Assembly: GCF_030295915.1 (NCBI RefSeq)
Contig: NZ_AP027361.1
Coordinates: 3,596,001-3,660,000 of the forward strand
DNA length: 64,000 bases
Reading direction: 5' to 3'
Source of the DNA: Thalassotalea sediminis
GTDB lineage: Bacteria; Pseudomonadota; Gammaproteobacteria; Enterobacterales; Alteromonadaceae
Below, piece after piece: positions 54,361 through 64,000 of this stretch. The notes beneath the pieces are model-generated. The model was not told the origin of the DNA. It searched no databases and saw only the letters and a list, made by a program, of their open reading frames with translations. The translations under genes were made by a program, and so were the position numbers. Within the stretch, counting starts at the first letter, position 1; each line of letters begins with the position of its first letter.

Positions 54361-55002
54361 ATGAAAGCTTACCAACGCGAATTTATTGAATTTGCCTTAG
54401 AAAAAAAAGTGTTACGCTTTGGTGAATTTACCTTAAAGTCTGGCCGTACTAGCCCTTATTTTTTTAATGCTGGCTTGTTTAATACGGGTCGAGACCTAGC
54501 ACGTTTAGGCCGTTTTTATGCCGCGGCACTCGTCGATGCAAATATCGCTTACGACGTTCTGTTTGGCCCCGCCTATAAAGGTATTCCAATTGCCACCACT
54601 ACCGCGGTTGCACTGGCCGATCATCACGATCAGGATGTCCCTTATTGTTTTAATCGTAAAGAAGCAAAAACCCACGGTGAGGGCGGTAACTTAGTTGGCT
54701 CTCCATTGGAAGGTAAGATAATGCTGGTTGATGATGTTATCACTGCTGGCACAGCTATTCGCGAATCTATGGAAATCATTAAAGCCAATGGAGCGGAGCT
54801 ATCAGGCGTGTTAATTGCTTTAGATAGACAAGAGAAAGGTAAAGGTGAGTTATCCGCCATTCAAGAGGTAGAACGTGACTTTGCGACAAAAGTTGTTTCA
54901 ATCGTTACACTCGGTGATCTTATTCAGTACCTTGAAGAGCAAGCTGATCAACAAACGAGCTTGGCAGCAATTAAAGCATATCGAACACAATACGGTATTT
55001 AA
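54361..55002 (+). CDS. pyrE: Orotate phosphoribosyltransferase
   Basis: 213 residues. [31 protein letters not shown] and the PRPP loop [18 protein letters not shown] identify PyrE. It makes orotidine 5'-phosphate from orotate and PRPP in pyrimidine synthesis. AAGGAG stands 7 nt before the ATG. Conserved partner of rph; two hairpins follow the stop. Confidence 0.97.
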   Translation: MKAYQREFIEFALEKKVLRFGEFTLKSGRTSPYFFNAGLFNTGRDLARLGRFYAAALVDANIAYDVLFGPAYKGIPIATTTAVALADHHDQDVPYCFNRKEAKTHGEGGNLVGSPLEGKIMLVDDVITAGTAIRESMEIIKANGAELSGVLIALDRQEKGKGELSAIQEVERDFATKVVSIVTLGDLIQYLEEQADQQTSLAAIKAYRTQYGI

Positions 55003-55029
55003 CCGTAAGTTAATCGCCTAGCAAATAAT

Positions 55030-55093
55030 CCACCTACTTATAAGGTGGTTTAAGATTGACAATTAAAAAAGCCAGCTTCATGTGCTGGCTTTT
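55030..55093 (+). terminator. Tandem hairpins after pyrE
   Basis: CCACCT/AGGTGG (55030-55048) followed by TT, then AAAAGCCAGC/GCTGGCTTTT (55067-55093), a 10-bp stem with U-tract. The second can work in both directions and serves the convergent META-domain gene. Confidence 0.75.
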
Positions 55094-55116
55094 ACGATAA
55101 TTGATTACGCAACCCT

Positions 55117-55557
55117 TTACCGTAGTTTACCTTTAAACGATAACACCATATCGCCATTTTCATTTAACAACGTTAACGTATTATCGGTTATATGCCCCTG
55201 TTCGACAGTTGTTAGCGCCTTAACAAATGCGGACTCCACTTCTGCCGTTTCCATACAATAACGTTTGCTCATGGCCAACGGTGTAAAATGTATTGTTGAG
55301 TTATCTATATTCACATTACTTTGAAAACGATTACAGCCAGTAAAGCCTGATACTTTATCTGGCGCTATAAATTCAATATAGGGTACGAGCTCCCCCTTGG
55401 TTGGAATAGTAAAGGCTTGTGCAGAATGCAGTTGCCACCTAACGTTTTCTAAGCTGTCTACTGATAAACTTAACTTGGCTGTTTTACTGTCTTGTTGACA
55501 AGAAAATAAAAATAAAACACAACAAAACAAGACAGCTGAAATACGAAAAGTTGCCAT
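55117..55557 (-). CDS. META domain-containing lipoprotein (HslJ-like)
   Basis: 146 residues from ATG 55557 (GAGAG 5 nt upstream). Lipobox LFSC follows a hydrophobic stretch. The META domain shows NVRWQLHSA, KVSGFTGCNRFQSNV, IHFTPLAMSKRYCME and AFVKALTTV, with the two conserved Cys. HslJ of E. coli is linked to heat response and novobiocin resistance; the actual role is unknown. Single gene convergent with pyrE. Confidence 0.85.
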   Translation of the reverse strand: MATFRISAVLFCCVLFLFSCQQDSKTAKLSLSVDSLENVRWQLHSAQAFTIPTKGELVPYIEFIAPDKVSGFTGCNRFQSNVNIDNSTIHFTPLAMSKRYCMETAEVESAFVKALTTVEQGHITDNTLTLLNENGDMVLSFKGKLR

Positions 55558-55794
55558 AATATCTCTCACTCAATATACATAACGGTATTGTAGCCCTTTA
55601 ATTGCAACAGTCATGGTAAATTCGCTGTAATTGCTATAATTTACGACTAATGTCTAAACGTCGATGGCTATAAATGCATCAAACGGCAAAACTGGAGGGA
55701 AAATTTTATTTGCTAGAATTTGGCTTATCCAATATGGTTAATGAACATACTCTTTCCAAGACTTATCATTTAGTTATATTTTTTAAGGATCCGC

Positions 55795-58700
55795 GTGAAC
55801 AAAATTAAGGATATATATTCGAGAAATATTCGTATCAACCTTTTTTTGACCTTAATATTGTTAATATTTTCAGCACAAGCACAACAATCAACAGCGCAAA
55901 CATCACCAGAAAATAGCCACGAAAAACAGATCATTCGCATTGCATTACCAGCACAAGAAAGTATTGACTACGCCGCGCAAGAACGTATGCAGGCACTCAT
56001 TTCTTTTCTTAAAGAGTATTGGCAAATTTGGGCACTAGATCATCAGCAAGAAGTGCGTTTTTTAATGCTTGATGGTAAAGAAGCCGTAAAAAAACTGAAA
56101 AATAATGAAGTCGATGTTATTGCCATCAATATTCTCGCCCCTAAGCTGCCCGAATTTCTTTACAGCATTCCTTACGCTACTTTTAAGCAACGTGTTTTTC
56201 GTAACCAATATAAAAAGCAAGGTCGTAAAGTACATATCGCTATTCACGATCCAAACCATGCTGCGCTTGATTACTTACCTAAACATGTCAAACGTACCTA
56301 TTTTGATAGCGTTGACGCGCTGATCAACGATTATAATGATTTCGACGTACTCTATTCTATTCACCCTTGGCTATTGCAACAGGCCTTGAAAGATAATCAA
56401 ATTCAAGAGTCATTTTACGTCAATCAAAATGAAGTGCCAGAAATGACCTTACATTTCTCAACACGAAAATCCGATCGTGAATTAATGTATATAATCAACG
56501 AAAGTATGCGACAAGTCAGTCACGCGCAAGCGCATTTATGGGAAGAGAAATATTTAAGTTTTGAATATAGTAATTTTTCGTTGATGCTTGGGCATTACAT
56601 TGCAGAGCTTTCTGAAGCAGAAAAGCAGTTTGTCATTGATCACAATGTAATTAAAGTGCCTGTGCCTAAAACAGGGCTTTCACCTTTCATTATTACACGT
56701 AACCATACCAATATTACTGATCGCGGTTATTCTGTTGATCTACTCAATATGATTTCTACTCGATTAGGGATCTCCTTTAGACCAGTCAGGTATGATACTT
56801 ATAGTGAGGTGGTAAATAGCGTTGACAACAATGACACACAACTCTTTCCATTTTTTGAGGTGAATTCAAAACTTTCAGACCGTTATATTTTCAGCCAACA
56901 CTTTTTAGATGCACATTATAGTGGCATTTATAACCCTAATATTTCGGAGTTTACACAACTATCCGATGCTAATAATCATACGATTGCTGTGGTTAGAGTC
57001 TTTGCAGTATCAGAAGCAATACAAAAACAGTTTCCACAAGCAACCTTTATTCAATATGACACCATAGACGCTGCAATTGCTGCGGTTGCTAGAGGTGAAG
57101 CGAGTCTGTTTATTGGTCGCTCCTTGCTCGCTGCAGCGACAGTAAAGCAACATGGTTTAGCAAATCTTACGTCAATTCCATTACATGATTTTCATCCTAA
57201 TGCCAAACTCGCTTTTGCAACAACACCAGCATTTGAAACCTTGATAACCTTACTCAACAAAGCATTAAACAACATATCTGCTGATGAATTAGATGCCCTT
57301 TATAATAAATGGAGTCGTTCAGCCTTTCCAAACGCTGATGTTCAAGGCAAGGTTGCAGACGCGTACCGTCAGGCCAGTTACGTTTTTTTCGCGATTTTAT
57401 TAATTGCACTCATTATATTTTGGGTTTATTACCGACAACTTCAAGTACGTAAAATTGCACAAAAGAAAATTGAGCATGCCCTCGCAATAGCTGAAGCCGC
57501 TCGTTCAGAAGCAGAACGTTCAGCGCAAGCAAAAATTAATTTTCTCGCCCGCATGAGTCATGAGATCCGCACCCCTATGAATGGTGTTTTAGGCATGGCA
57601 GAAGCATTATCGTTTAGTCATCTTAACAAGGAGCAAAATGAACTGCTCGACACATTAGAAGGCTCTGCAAGACATTTACTTGCGTTGTTAAACGATGTAC
57701 TCGATTTTTCAAAAATGGATGCTGGAAAGCTTACCCTTGAGTCAGTGCCTGTTAACTTGCATTTATTAACGAAGAATCTGCTAAAAAGCTTCCAACATAT
57801 CGAGATAGAGCGAAACTTATCACTAAAGCTCAAGGTTGATGAAAAAATCACCCACAGTTATTACACCGACCCAACACGGCTAAATCAAGTGTTAAACAAC
57901 TTGATCAGTAACGCCATTAAGTTTACGGAAAAAGGTAGTATTAGCGTTACCATCGAGCATATCGATCACTATGCAGACAAGTTAGATATTTATGATACCT
58001 TACGTATATCCGTTAAAGATACCGGCATTGGTATATCAGAACAAAATCAGCAATTTTTGTTTTCTCCGTTTACACAGGCCGATACTGATATAACCCGTAA
58101 ATTTGGTGGTACAGGGCTAGGCTTAAGTATTTGTAAAGAAATTGTCACGTCAATGGACGGAGACATTCAAGTAAAATCTGTACCAGGAGAAGGGAGTGAG
58201 TTCTTTTTTACCTTAGTACTTAAACAAGCAGAGTTTGAGCGTAAAACAGAAGATAGACGTAAAAATAACCGTAGATTGAATGCGCCATCAGATGGCAGGT
58301 TTAATACTTTGCGAGTGCTAATTGCAGAAGACAACCTAGTCAACGTAAAGGTATTGAGTGCCCAACTGGCGCGTCTTGGTGTTGAAGCGGATATCGCCTA
58401 CGATGGCCAACAAGCATTAGAAAAACATCTTGATAATCCATACGACATTATCATATCAGATTGTCATATGCCGAATATGGATGGTTTTGAACTAGTCAAA
58501 GAAATTAACCAGCAAGCAACAACGCCTGTTTGGTTAATCGCCGTTACAGCAGATGCACTAAGTGGTGCCGCTGAAAAGTGTTTAAACGCTGGCTTTGATG
58601 ACTATATGGCTAAACCTTGCCCGCAAGAAGAAATCACCAATAAAATGAACCATGCATATCGCGCACTTCAAAAAAAGCAGCGATATTTTCAAGCAATTAA

Positions 58701-59070
58701 GTCTCAAAACAATAATCATCGAGCATTATTTAACCCAGATATACTAATGAACGCTTTTCAACAGGATGCTTATCAAGCATTAAGTGCTAGCCAGCACTTC
58801 ACTCGTTGTTGGCAACAAGAGAAAAACCAGTTATTAGCAACATTTGATGCCAAGGATAAGAAAGCACTGCTCCATCATTTAAAATATATCGCTAGCCAGA
58901 TTGCCTACTTACAACATGATAGCGTTAGCCAATCATTAGTTGACGGCCAACTACACATAAAAAGTAGTCCTGTTGATGAGATTCAAGACACCTTATTAAC
59001 GCTTTGTAGTCAACTTGATTTATTGTTTGTTGAGGTTGAATTGTGGCAAGCCACAATTCAACCTTCTTAA
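55795..59070 (+). CDS. Hybrid histidine kinase with periplasmic SBP domains
   Basis: 1091 residues. GTG start with AAGGA 5 nt upstream. A signal/TM (~12-30) is followed by two periplasmic binding-protein-like domains (~45-250; ~280-510, SBP_bac_3, FIITRNHTNITDRGYSVDLL). TM ~527-547, coiled linker, HisKA with SHEIRTPMNG (His589), HATPase (~690-805; FGGTGLGLSICKEI), and a receiver with Asp889 (ISDCHMPNMDG) complete it. The C-terminal ~120 residues are not a recognisable HPt. BvgS-like topology similar to the kinase at position 2. Ligand unknown. The last codons are part of a strong hairpin. Confidence 0.9.
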   Translation: MNKIKDIYSRNIRINLFLTLILLIFSAQAQQSTAQTSPENSHEKQIIRIALPAQESIDYAAQERMQALISFLKEYWQIWALDHQQEVRFLMLDGKEAVKKLKNNEVDVIAINILAPKLPEFLYSIPYATFKQRVFRNQYKKQGRKVHIAIHDPNHAALDYLPKHVKRTYFDSVDALINDYNDFDVLYSIHPWLLQQALKDNQIQESFYVNQNEVPEMTLHFSTRKSDRELMYIINESMRQVSHAQAHLWEEKYLSFEYSNFSLMLGHYIAELSEAEKQFVIDHNVIKVPVPKTGLSPFIITRNHTNITDRGYSVDLLNMISTRLGISFRPVRYDTYSEVVNSVDNNDTQLFPFFEVNSKLSDRYIFSQHFLDAHYSGIYNPNISEFTQLSDANNHTIAVVRVFAVSEAIQKQFPQATFIQYDTIDAAIAAVARGEASLFIGRSLLAAATVKQHGLANLTSIPLHDFHPNAKLAFATTPAFETLITLLNKALNNISADELDALYNKWSRSAFPNADVQGKVADAYRQASYVFFAILLIALIIFWVYYRQLQVRKIAQKKIEHALAIAEAARSEAERSAQAKINFLARMSHEIRTPMNGVLGMAEALSFSHLNKEQNELLDTLEGSARHLLALLNDVLDFSKMDAGKLTLESVPVNLHLLTKNLLKSFQHIEIERNLSLKLKVDEKITHSYYTDPTRLNQVLNNLISNAIKFTEKGSISVTIEHIDHYADKLDIYDTLRISVKDTGIGISEQNQQFLFSPFTQADTDITRKFGGTGLGLSICKEIVTSMDGDIQVKSVPGEGSEFFFTLVLKQAEFERKTEDRRKNNRRLNAPSDGRFNTLRVLIAEDNLVNVKVLSAQLARLGVEADIAYDGQQALEKHLDNPYDIIISDCHMPNMDGFELVKEINQQATTPVWLIAVTADALSGAAEKCLNAGFDDYMAKPCPQEEITNKMNHAYRALQKKQRYFQAIKSQNNNHRALFNPDILMNAFQQDAYQALSASQHFTRCWQQEKNQLLATFDAKDKKALLHHLKYIASQIAYLQHDSVSQSLVDGQLHIKSSPVDEIQDTLLTLCSQLDLLFVEVELWQATIQPS
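59033..59064. terminator. Hairpin embedded in the end of the kinase gene
   Basis: Perfect 15-bp inverted repeat (59033-59047 with 59050-59064) with a 2-nt loop, inside the last ten codons. The plus-strand stop follows at 59068. It lies between convergent genes, so a terminator role is likely, though the flanking T-tract is short. Confidence 0.55.
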
Positions 59071-59081
59071 AGACAATACGA

Positions 59082-60965
59082 CTATTTAACTTTAAATTTA
59101 CCAACCAATTGTGTCAGGCTGCTAAATTCAGCCTGCAAACTATCGCACGCTTGATGTGTTTGCGATAAGTTCTCAACACCCTGTTGATTCAGGTCCATGA
59201 GCTGCAAAATGTCCTCATCAATAGATTTAATAACATCGCTTTGCTGCTTAGTTGCTTCAGCGACAGCATGGTTCTCGTTATCTACATTTTGAAGAGAATT
59301 GACAATGGCTTGCATTCTTTCGTCAGCAAGGTTTGCCTTTTCAACACTTGCACTACTGTTTTGTTGACTTTGTTCCATAGAACTTACAACAGAAACGGTA
59401 CCTTGTTGCAACATTTCAATCATGTTTTCTATTTCCGTTGCTGCTTCTTGAGTTCTTTGAGCTAGCTGTCTAACCTCATCAGCCACAACGGCAAAACCTC
59501 TACCTGCTTCACCAGCACGCGCAGCTTCAATAGCGGCATTTAATGCCAGTAAATTAGTTTGCGAGCTTACTCCCATAATAACATCGAGAATGCTGGCAAT
59601 GTTCTGCGCTTCTACACGCAGTTTTTCAACGTCGCTACTCGAGCTTTCCATCGTACTTGAAAGCGCCTCAATGGAACGGATATTTTCATTAAGTGCTTCC
59701 ATACCTTGTTGAGATTGTTGACGCATGGCTGTTGCCAGTTCTGATGCATTGCCTGCATTCACAGATATTTCGTCTGCTGAGCTATTTAGCTCTGTAATTG
59801 CGCTAGAAACATTAGTACCACGACTTAATTGCTGTTGCGCCATATCTATACCAAAGTGTGCACTTTTTCTTACTTGGTCAATATGTTCTTCTAACGTGCT
59901 CGCCGACGCTTGGACTTGCTTCATTGACTCATGGACGGTGGCAATAAAATTATTAAAGTTGGCAGATAATTCACCAATTTCATCACTACTGTCTACTGAC
60001 AATCGCTGTGTTAAATCACCATCCCCTTCTGAAATATCTTTAATGGCATCGTTTAAGCGATATATCGGCTTCATTAAGTGATTAAAGAGAAAATGCAATA
60101 ATAGGACGGTTGCAAATAGGCTTACCAATGCTACAACAATAGCACTATTGCGGGCATCAATAAGCGGTTGATAGGCTTTTTCTTTATCAAGCACAACACC
60201 AACATACCAATTAACTGAGTTAATGCCTTTAATGGGAATAAATGACACTATCTTTTCATCGTTAATTTCATTCAGTGCGATATCAAAACTTGGTTTTGAG
60301 CCTAAAAGTTCAGCAATGTCCTTCTCAACAAAACTTGCCTGAGGATGACTTAAAATTTTGCCTTTAGCGGTAACTAAATAGGCGTAGCCTATATCCAAGA
60401 AATCAATCGCATTGAGAATGTCTGAAATATCATCCAATAAAATATCACCGCCGGCAACACCAATAAAAGTGCCATTAACCTCAACAGGTGCGACAGGCGA
60501 AATTACAAGCTTATCTATGGTTACATCCATATAAGGTTCAGTAAAAGATGGGCTTCTCGATTGTTTTGTTTGTGTATACCAAGGACGTTTTCTTGCATCA
60601 TAACCAGCAGGTAATGCTAGCGTTTGATCATCTAATATAAATTCTCCGGTACTCTCAACACCAACATAAGCACTCTTGAACTCACCGGATTTAGCTGCTT
60701 GCTGTACCGCTGATAACACTAATGCTTTTTCAGGATTTGCAGGCGTTGTTTGCGCAATTGATTCGACAATACGCAACTTACCATTTAACCAATTAGAAAT
60801 ATTACTTGAAACAGAATGGCCAATTTCATCGATTGCTCGATTTAAATTGTCTTCAGTATCCTGTTTGATCGAAAAATAATTTATTGAAGTAGACACTGCT
60901 AACGCTAAAATTAATAAAAGTACGGTAACAGCAATAATTTTATGGGCGAATTTCAAAGGAAACAC
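59082..60965 (-). CDS. Methyl-accepting chemotaxis protein with dCache domain
   Basis: 627 residues. TM1 ~8-28, periplasmic dCache_1 (~35-275; [31 protein letters not shown]), TM2 ~282-303, HAMP (~303-355; [19 protein letters not shown]), and signalling domain with the hairpin tip [20 protein letters not shown] around 480-500. dCache receptors of this type mostly sense amino acids, so a link to PG-derived nutrients is possible but unproven. The start is GTG 60965, with GAGAG 6 nt upstream. Confidence 0.92.
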   Translation of the reverse strand: MFPLKFAHKIIAVTVLLLILALAVSTSINYFSIKQDTEDNLNRAIDEIGHSVSSNISNWLNGKLRIVESIAQTTPANPEKALVLSAVQQAAKSGEFKSAYVGVESTGEFILDDQTLALPAGYDARKRPWYTQTKQSRSPSFTEPYMDVTIDKLVISPVAPVEVNGTFIGVAGGDILLDDISDILNAIDFLDIGYAYLVTAKGKILSHPQASFVEKDIAELLGSKPSFDIALNEINDEKIVSFIPIKGINSVNWYVGVVLDKEKAYQPLIDARNSAIVVALVSLFATVLLLHFLFNHLMKPIYRLNDAIKDISEGDGDLTQRLSVDSSDEIGELSANFNNFIATVHESMKQVQASASTLEEHIDQVRKSAHFGIDMAQQQLSRGTNVSSAITELNSSADEISVNAGNASELATAMRQQSQQGMEALNENIRSIEALSSTMESSSSDVEKLRVEAQNIASILDVIMGVSSQTNLLALNAAIEAARAGEAGRGFAVVADEVRQLAQRTQEAATEIENMIEMLQQGTVSVVSSMEQSQQNSSASVEKANLADERMQAIVNSLQNVDNENHAVAEATKQQSDVIKSIDEDILQLMDLNQQGVENLSQTHQACDSLQAEFSSLTQLVGKFKVK

Positions 60966-61243
60966 GAATAACTCTCTTGTTATTATTATTAAGCACTACT
61001 CTACCTTACCATTGGCTAAACAAATGTCCAATGTGATTTTTTTCATTTGACAACACATAGGTTGTTGATATAGATGGCTAAACCTAAAATTTGTAAACAA
61101 ATTAATCCACTCATAATTATAAATAACTGCCCAGTAAATTTTCTTTTCTTATTCCGAGTCTTACTAGCGAAACAACAAAAAGTTCTGATACAAGCGGTTT
61201 AAAAACTGGCAAACTGCTTAATTAACGCGGCAAGGAGGTACTT

Positions 61244-62104
61244 ATGAGCAACGCTAACGAATACATACTGACATGGCAATGCCCTGATACAACGGGGGTA
61301 CTGGCGCAAGTAGCGCAAAATTTATTTGAACATGGTGCGTTTATTACTGAAACTTCCCAGTACAGTGATCCTTATACTGAAACTTTTTTCTCTCGAATTG
61401 CTTTTGACGATCGACATATGACGGGCGGTATAGATGAATTCAGACAAGGTATTGAAGAATTAGCAGAGCCATTACACTTACAGTATCGACTGCGCGAAAA
61501 ACATAATATACCCAATGTCGTTATCGCCGTATCCAAAGATGATCATTGTTTAGTCTCGTTGCTCACCAAATGGAAAGCAGGCGCTTTACCCGTTAACATC
61601 GTTGCTGTGATATCGAACCATTTAGATTGCAAATCATTAGTTGATTGGCATGGTGTAGATTTCCATTATTTGCCAATGGCGCCAGGACAGAAACAACAAC
61701 AAGAAGCTAACTTCATGGCATTGTTTGAACAGTATCAAGGTGATTTGCTTATACTAGCCCGTTACATGCAAATTTTATCTGATAATATGTGTGCGCAGTT
61801 ACGTGGAAAAGCCATTAATATTCATCACTCATTTTTACCAAGCTTTAAAGGCGCAAGACCTTACCATCAAGCCCATGCGCGAGGCGTAAAAGTGATTGGG
61901 GCAACAGCGCATTATGTGACTGCAGATCTTGACGAAGGGCCTATCATTGTTCAAGAAGTTAAAGCGATAAACCACACTTACACCATCGAACAAATGGTAT
62001 ATGCGGGTCACGATATTGAAGCAACCGCACTTAGCCACGCGGTAAAAATGCATGCTGAAGAGCGTATTTGTCTTAACAAAGATAAAACGGTTATTTTAAA
62101 TTAG
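61244..62104 (+). CDS. purU: Formyltetrahydrofolate deformylase
   Basis: 286 residues. N-terminal ACT domain (~8-85; LTWQCPDTTGVLAQVAQNL) and C-terminal formyltransferase-fold hydrolase (~90-285) with SNHLD, LARYMQILS, INIHHSFLPSFKGA and ATAHYVTADLDEGPII. It hydrolyses 10-formyl-THF to formate and THF. A strong AAGGAGG site stands 7 nt before the ATG. Followed by a hairpin and the M61 peptidase gene. Confidence 0.96.
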   Translation: MSNANEYILTWQCPDTTGVLAQVAQNLFEHGAFITETSQYSDPYTETFFSRIAFDDRHMTGGIDEFRQGIEELAEPLHLQYRLREKHNIPNVVIAVSKDDHCLVSLLTKWKAGALPVNIVAVISNHLDCKSLVDWHGVDFHYLPMAPGQKQQQEANFMALFEQYQGDLLILARYMQILSDNMCAQLRGKAINIHHSFLPSFKGARPYHQAHARGVKVIGATAHYVTADLDEGPIIVQEVKAINHTYTIEQMVYAGHDIEATALSHAVKMHAEERICLNKDKTVILN

Positions 62105-62126
62105 CCTCGGTTTTATTGATCTTTTA

Positions 62127-62157
62127 AAGGTTTTAGGTATAACGGTGCTAAAACCTT
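62127..62157 (+). terminator. Hairpin between purU and the M61 gene
   Basis: AAGGTTTTAG/CTAAAACCTT perfect 10-bp stem, 11-nt loop; T residues follow after a short gap. Terminator or attenuator-like. Confidence 0.5.
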
Positions 62158-62173
62158 ATAGCTAATTTTTCTC

Positions 62174-63955
62174 ATGACTATTAAATACCGTATTGCAGCT
62201 AATGATGTAAATCATCACTTATTCGATGTTTCGTTAACTTTCTCAGCAGATAAACACCAAAATTACACGTTATCTTTACCTGCTTGGCTTCCAGGCAGTT
62301 ACATGATCAGAGACTTTGCCAAAAATCTTATTTCTCTGACTGCACAAAATCAACAAAACCAAGAGATAGCGTTAACAGCGTTAGATAAACAACGTTGGCA
62401 ACTCGGTGCTTGTTCGGGTGAAATAACGGTCAGCTATCAAGTATTCGCATTCGATTTATCAGTGAGAACGGCCTATCTCGATTCTCAGCGTGGATTTTTT
62501 AATGGTAGCTCCACTTTTTTAGCCGTTGATAATTTACAAGAGAGTCCATGCCAACTATTCATTGAATGTCCTGCTGCTCACGAGCATTGGCGTGTTGCCA
62601 CAGGCATGCGAAGAGCAAAGCATACCGATAAATACCAATTTGGTGATTACATTGCTGACAACTATGCTGAACTCATTGACTGCCCTGTTGCCATAGGTGA
62701 CTTCGACAGTTTTGAATTTCAAGTAGAAGGTGTAACACATCACATGGTGTTTACCAGTAAACATTATGGTGACAGAAAGCGCATTGCAGACGATGTAGCT
62801 AAACTTTGTCAACATCATATTGATTTATTTGGCGAAGCACCCTTCAATGAATATTGGTTTATTACCCATTTACTCGAAAGTGGCTTTGGTGGTTTAGAGC
62901 ATAAAAACTCAACTATTTTACAGGCGAGCCGCTTTGATCTGCCAAACCCTCAACAAAAAGACGAGCTCAGCGAAGAGTATAAAACCTTTCTTTCGTTATG
63001 CTCGCACGAATATTTTCATGCTTGGAACGTATGTCGTATTAAGCCTAAAGCCTTTGTACCTTATCAGTTAAATCAGGAAAGCTACACTGAACAACTTTGG
63101 GCATACGAGGGTATCACCTCATATTATGATGATTTTTCGTTATACCGCGCCAACATTATTTCATTTGAAGATTACCTAAAAATTCTCAGTAAAGCGATCA
63201 CCCGTGTTAGCCGAGGCAATGGACAGCTAAAACAAAGTGTGAAGGAGTCTAGCTTCTTTACTTGGACCAAATTTTATAAGCAAGGACCAGACGCCGTTAA
63301 TAATATTGTCAGTTACTACACAAAAGGTGCGTTGATTGCTTTATGGCTAGATTTAACCATCAGAGAAAAATCTAAAGGTCGCTATTCACTTGATCAGTTG
63401 ATGCGAGAATTATGGATACACTTCGGTCGCCCCGGTATTGGTACCGAGCAAGAAGATTTTATCAACATTGCCAACATATTATGTGGTGAAGATATCACCG
63501 ATGCATTTACACACCTGCTAGATGCCAAAGCACCCGTTGATTTAGCGCCCTTGTTAAAGAAAGTTGGCATTAATTATACAAATAGTAAGTTTACTAAGCT
63601 TAATAGTGTTGATACTAGCGAAAATCAAATGTCGGCGCCTTATTTAGGAGCACACTATAAAACACTGTCGCTTGGCTTACAGATAACACAAGTGTTAGAA
63701 AACTCCCCCGCAGCCAAAGCCGGAATAGCAGTGAATGACGTATTAATCGCTATAGATGGCCTAAAAATGAATGAAAAAAGCATACAGCAACTTGCTAGCT
63801 ATTTGCCCACGAACAATGCACTTTCTTGCCACTTTTTTAGAGATGATCAACTGTTACAAACAGACATCAGTTTCATTGAATCACCTACAACGGGTGTTAG
63901 TTTAAGCGTTGACAATGAAGCACTAAGCCAACAATGGCGGCATATTCTGCGCTGA
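62174..63955 (+). CDS. M61 family glycyl aminopeptidase with PDZ domain
   Basis: 593 residues. N-terminal beta domain (~1-170), a thermolysin-like catalytic domain with zinc motif His278-E-Y-F-His282 (SHEYFHAWN) and downstream WAYEGITSYYDD carrying the third ligand Glu, and a C-terminal PDZ domain (~495-585; ITQVLENSPAAKAGIAVNDV). No signal peptide, so cytoplasmic. M61 enzymes remove N-terminal Gly/Ala and similar residues. No strong ribosome site. Confidence 0.92.
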   Translation: MTIKYRIAANDVNHHLFDVSLTFSADKHQNYTLSLPAWLPGSYMIRDFAKNLISLTAQNQQNQEIALTALDKQRWQLGACSGEITVSYQVFAFDLSVRTAYLDSQRGFFNGSSTFLAVDNLQESPCQLFIECPAAHEHWRVATGMRRAKHTDKYQFGDYIADNYAELIDCPVAIGDFDSFEFQVEGVTHHMVFTSKHYGDRKRIADDVAKLCQHHIDLFGEAPFNEYWFITHLLESGFGGLEHKNSTILQASRFDLPNPQQKDELSEEYKTFLSLCSHEYFHAWNVCRIKPKAFVPYQLNQESYTEQLWAYEGITSYYDDFSLYRANIISFEDYLKILSKAITRVSRGNGQLKQSVKESSFFTWTKFYKQGPDAVNNIVSYYTKGALIALWLDLTIREKSKGRYSLDQLMRELWIHFGRPGIGTEQEDFINIANILCGEDITDAFTHLLDAKAPVDLAPLLKKVGINYTNSKFTKLNSVDTSENQMSAPYLGAHYKTLSLGLQITQVLENSPAAKAGIAVNDVLIAIDGLKMNEKSIQQLASYLPTNNALSCHFFRDDQLLQTDISFIESPTTGVSLSVDNEALSQQWRHILR

Positions 63956-64000
63956 TGGCAATATATGTGTAAATAAAAAAGAACACCACGTTTATAGATA

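Overview
The window is AT-rich chromosomal DNA of a marine gammaproteobacterium, most likely Alteromonadales and probably Colwelliaceae. The grounds are the low GC, the TonB-dependent receptor families, the SSS and NhaC sodium-coupled transporters, and the rph-pyrE and yicC genes. I see no tRNA, rRNA, CRISPR array, transposase or integrase.

Layout. Positions 1-5.1 kb hold the 3' part of a very large BvgS-like hybrid sensor kinase cut by the window edge, followed by yicC (5.2-6.0 kb). From 6.2 to 50.3 kb lies an almost uninterrupted locus for eating peptidoglycan (PG). A three-gene GMC dehydrogenase operon (50.5-53.4 kb) follows. Then come rph-pyrE, a META-domain lipoprotein, a second SBP-linked hybrid kinase, a chemoreceptor, purU and an M61 peptidase. 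In many gammaproteobacteria yicC and rph-pyrE are direct, divergent neighbours. Here they keep that orientation but are about 47.6 kb apart, so the PG locus (plus the GMC operon) appears to sit inside a conserved junction.

How the PG locus seems to work (inference from families). Two TonB-dependent receptors would import large fragments. A lytic transglycosylase with a GlyGly-CTERM-like tail and a DigH-like glycosidase would cut glycan strands. NagZ (membrane-anchored, two-domain) and the exo-muramidase NamZ would trim sugars. An AmiD-YfeW fusion lipoprotein, a second amidase lipoprotein and two further serine hydrolases would separate peptide from sugar or trim peptides. An NlpC/P60 peptidase, a Tat-exported LD-carboxypeptidase and an M14-like peptidase would cut the stem peptide. 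In the cytoplasm an SSS symporter, a BadF-type kinase and MurQ give a PTS-independent MurNAc pathway, and AnmK feeds in anhydroMurNAc. MurQ releases D-lactate, which the Dld-II type dehydrogenase can oxidise. L-Ala-D/L-Glu epimerase, diaminopimelate decarboxylase, a D-amino-acid aminotransferase and a D-cysteine desulfhydrase/ACC-deaminase homologue would handle the unusual amino acids. NagX, NhaC-like and DUF819 proteins are candidate extra transporters.

Regulation. Two RpiR/MurR-type regulators share nearly the same DNA-recognition helix. A 13-bp palindrome-like motif (GAATA-N3-TATTC and near matches) recurs in front of most transcription units of the locus, once between the -35 and a candidate -10 box of the second TonB receptor. 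This is a candidate common operator. Two smaller regulatory features stand out: a perfect 26-bp palindrome between a tetR gene and a divergent glutathione transferase gene, and a 15-bp perfect hairpin built into the last codons of the second hybrid kinase.
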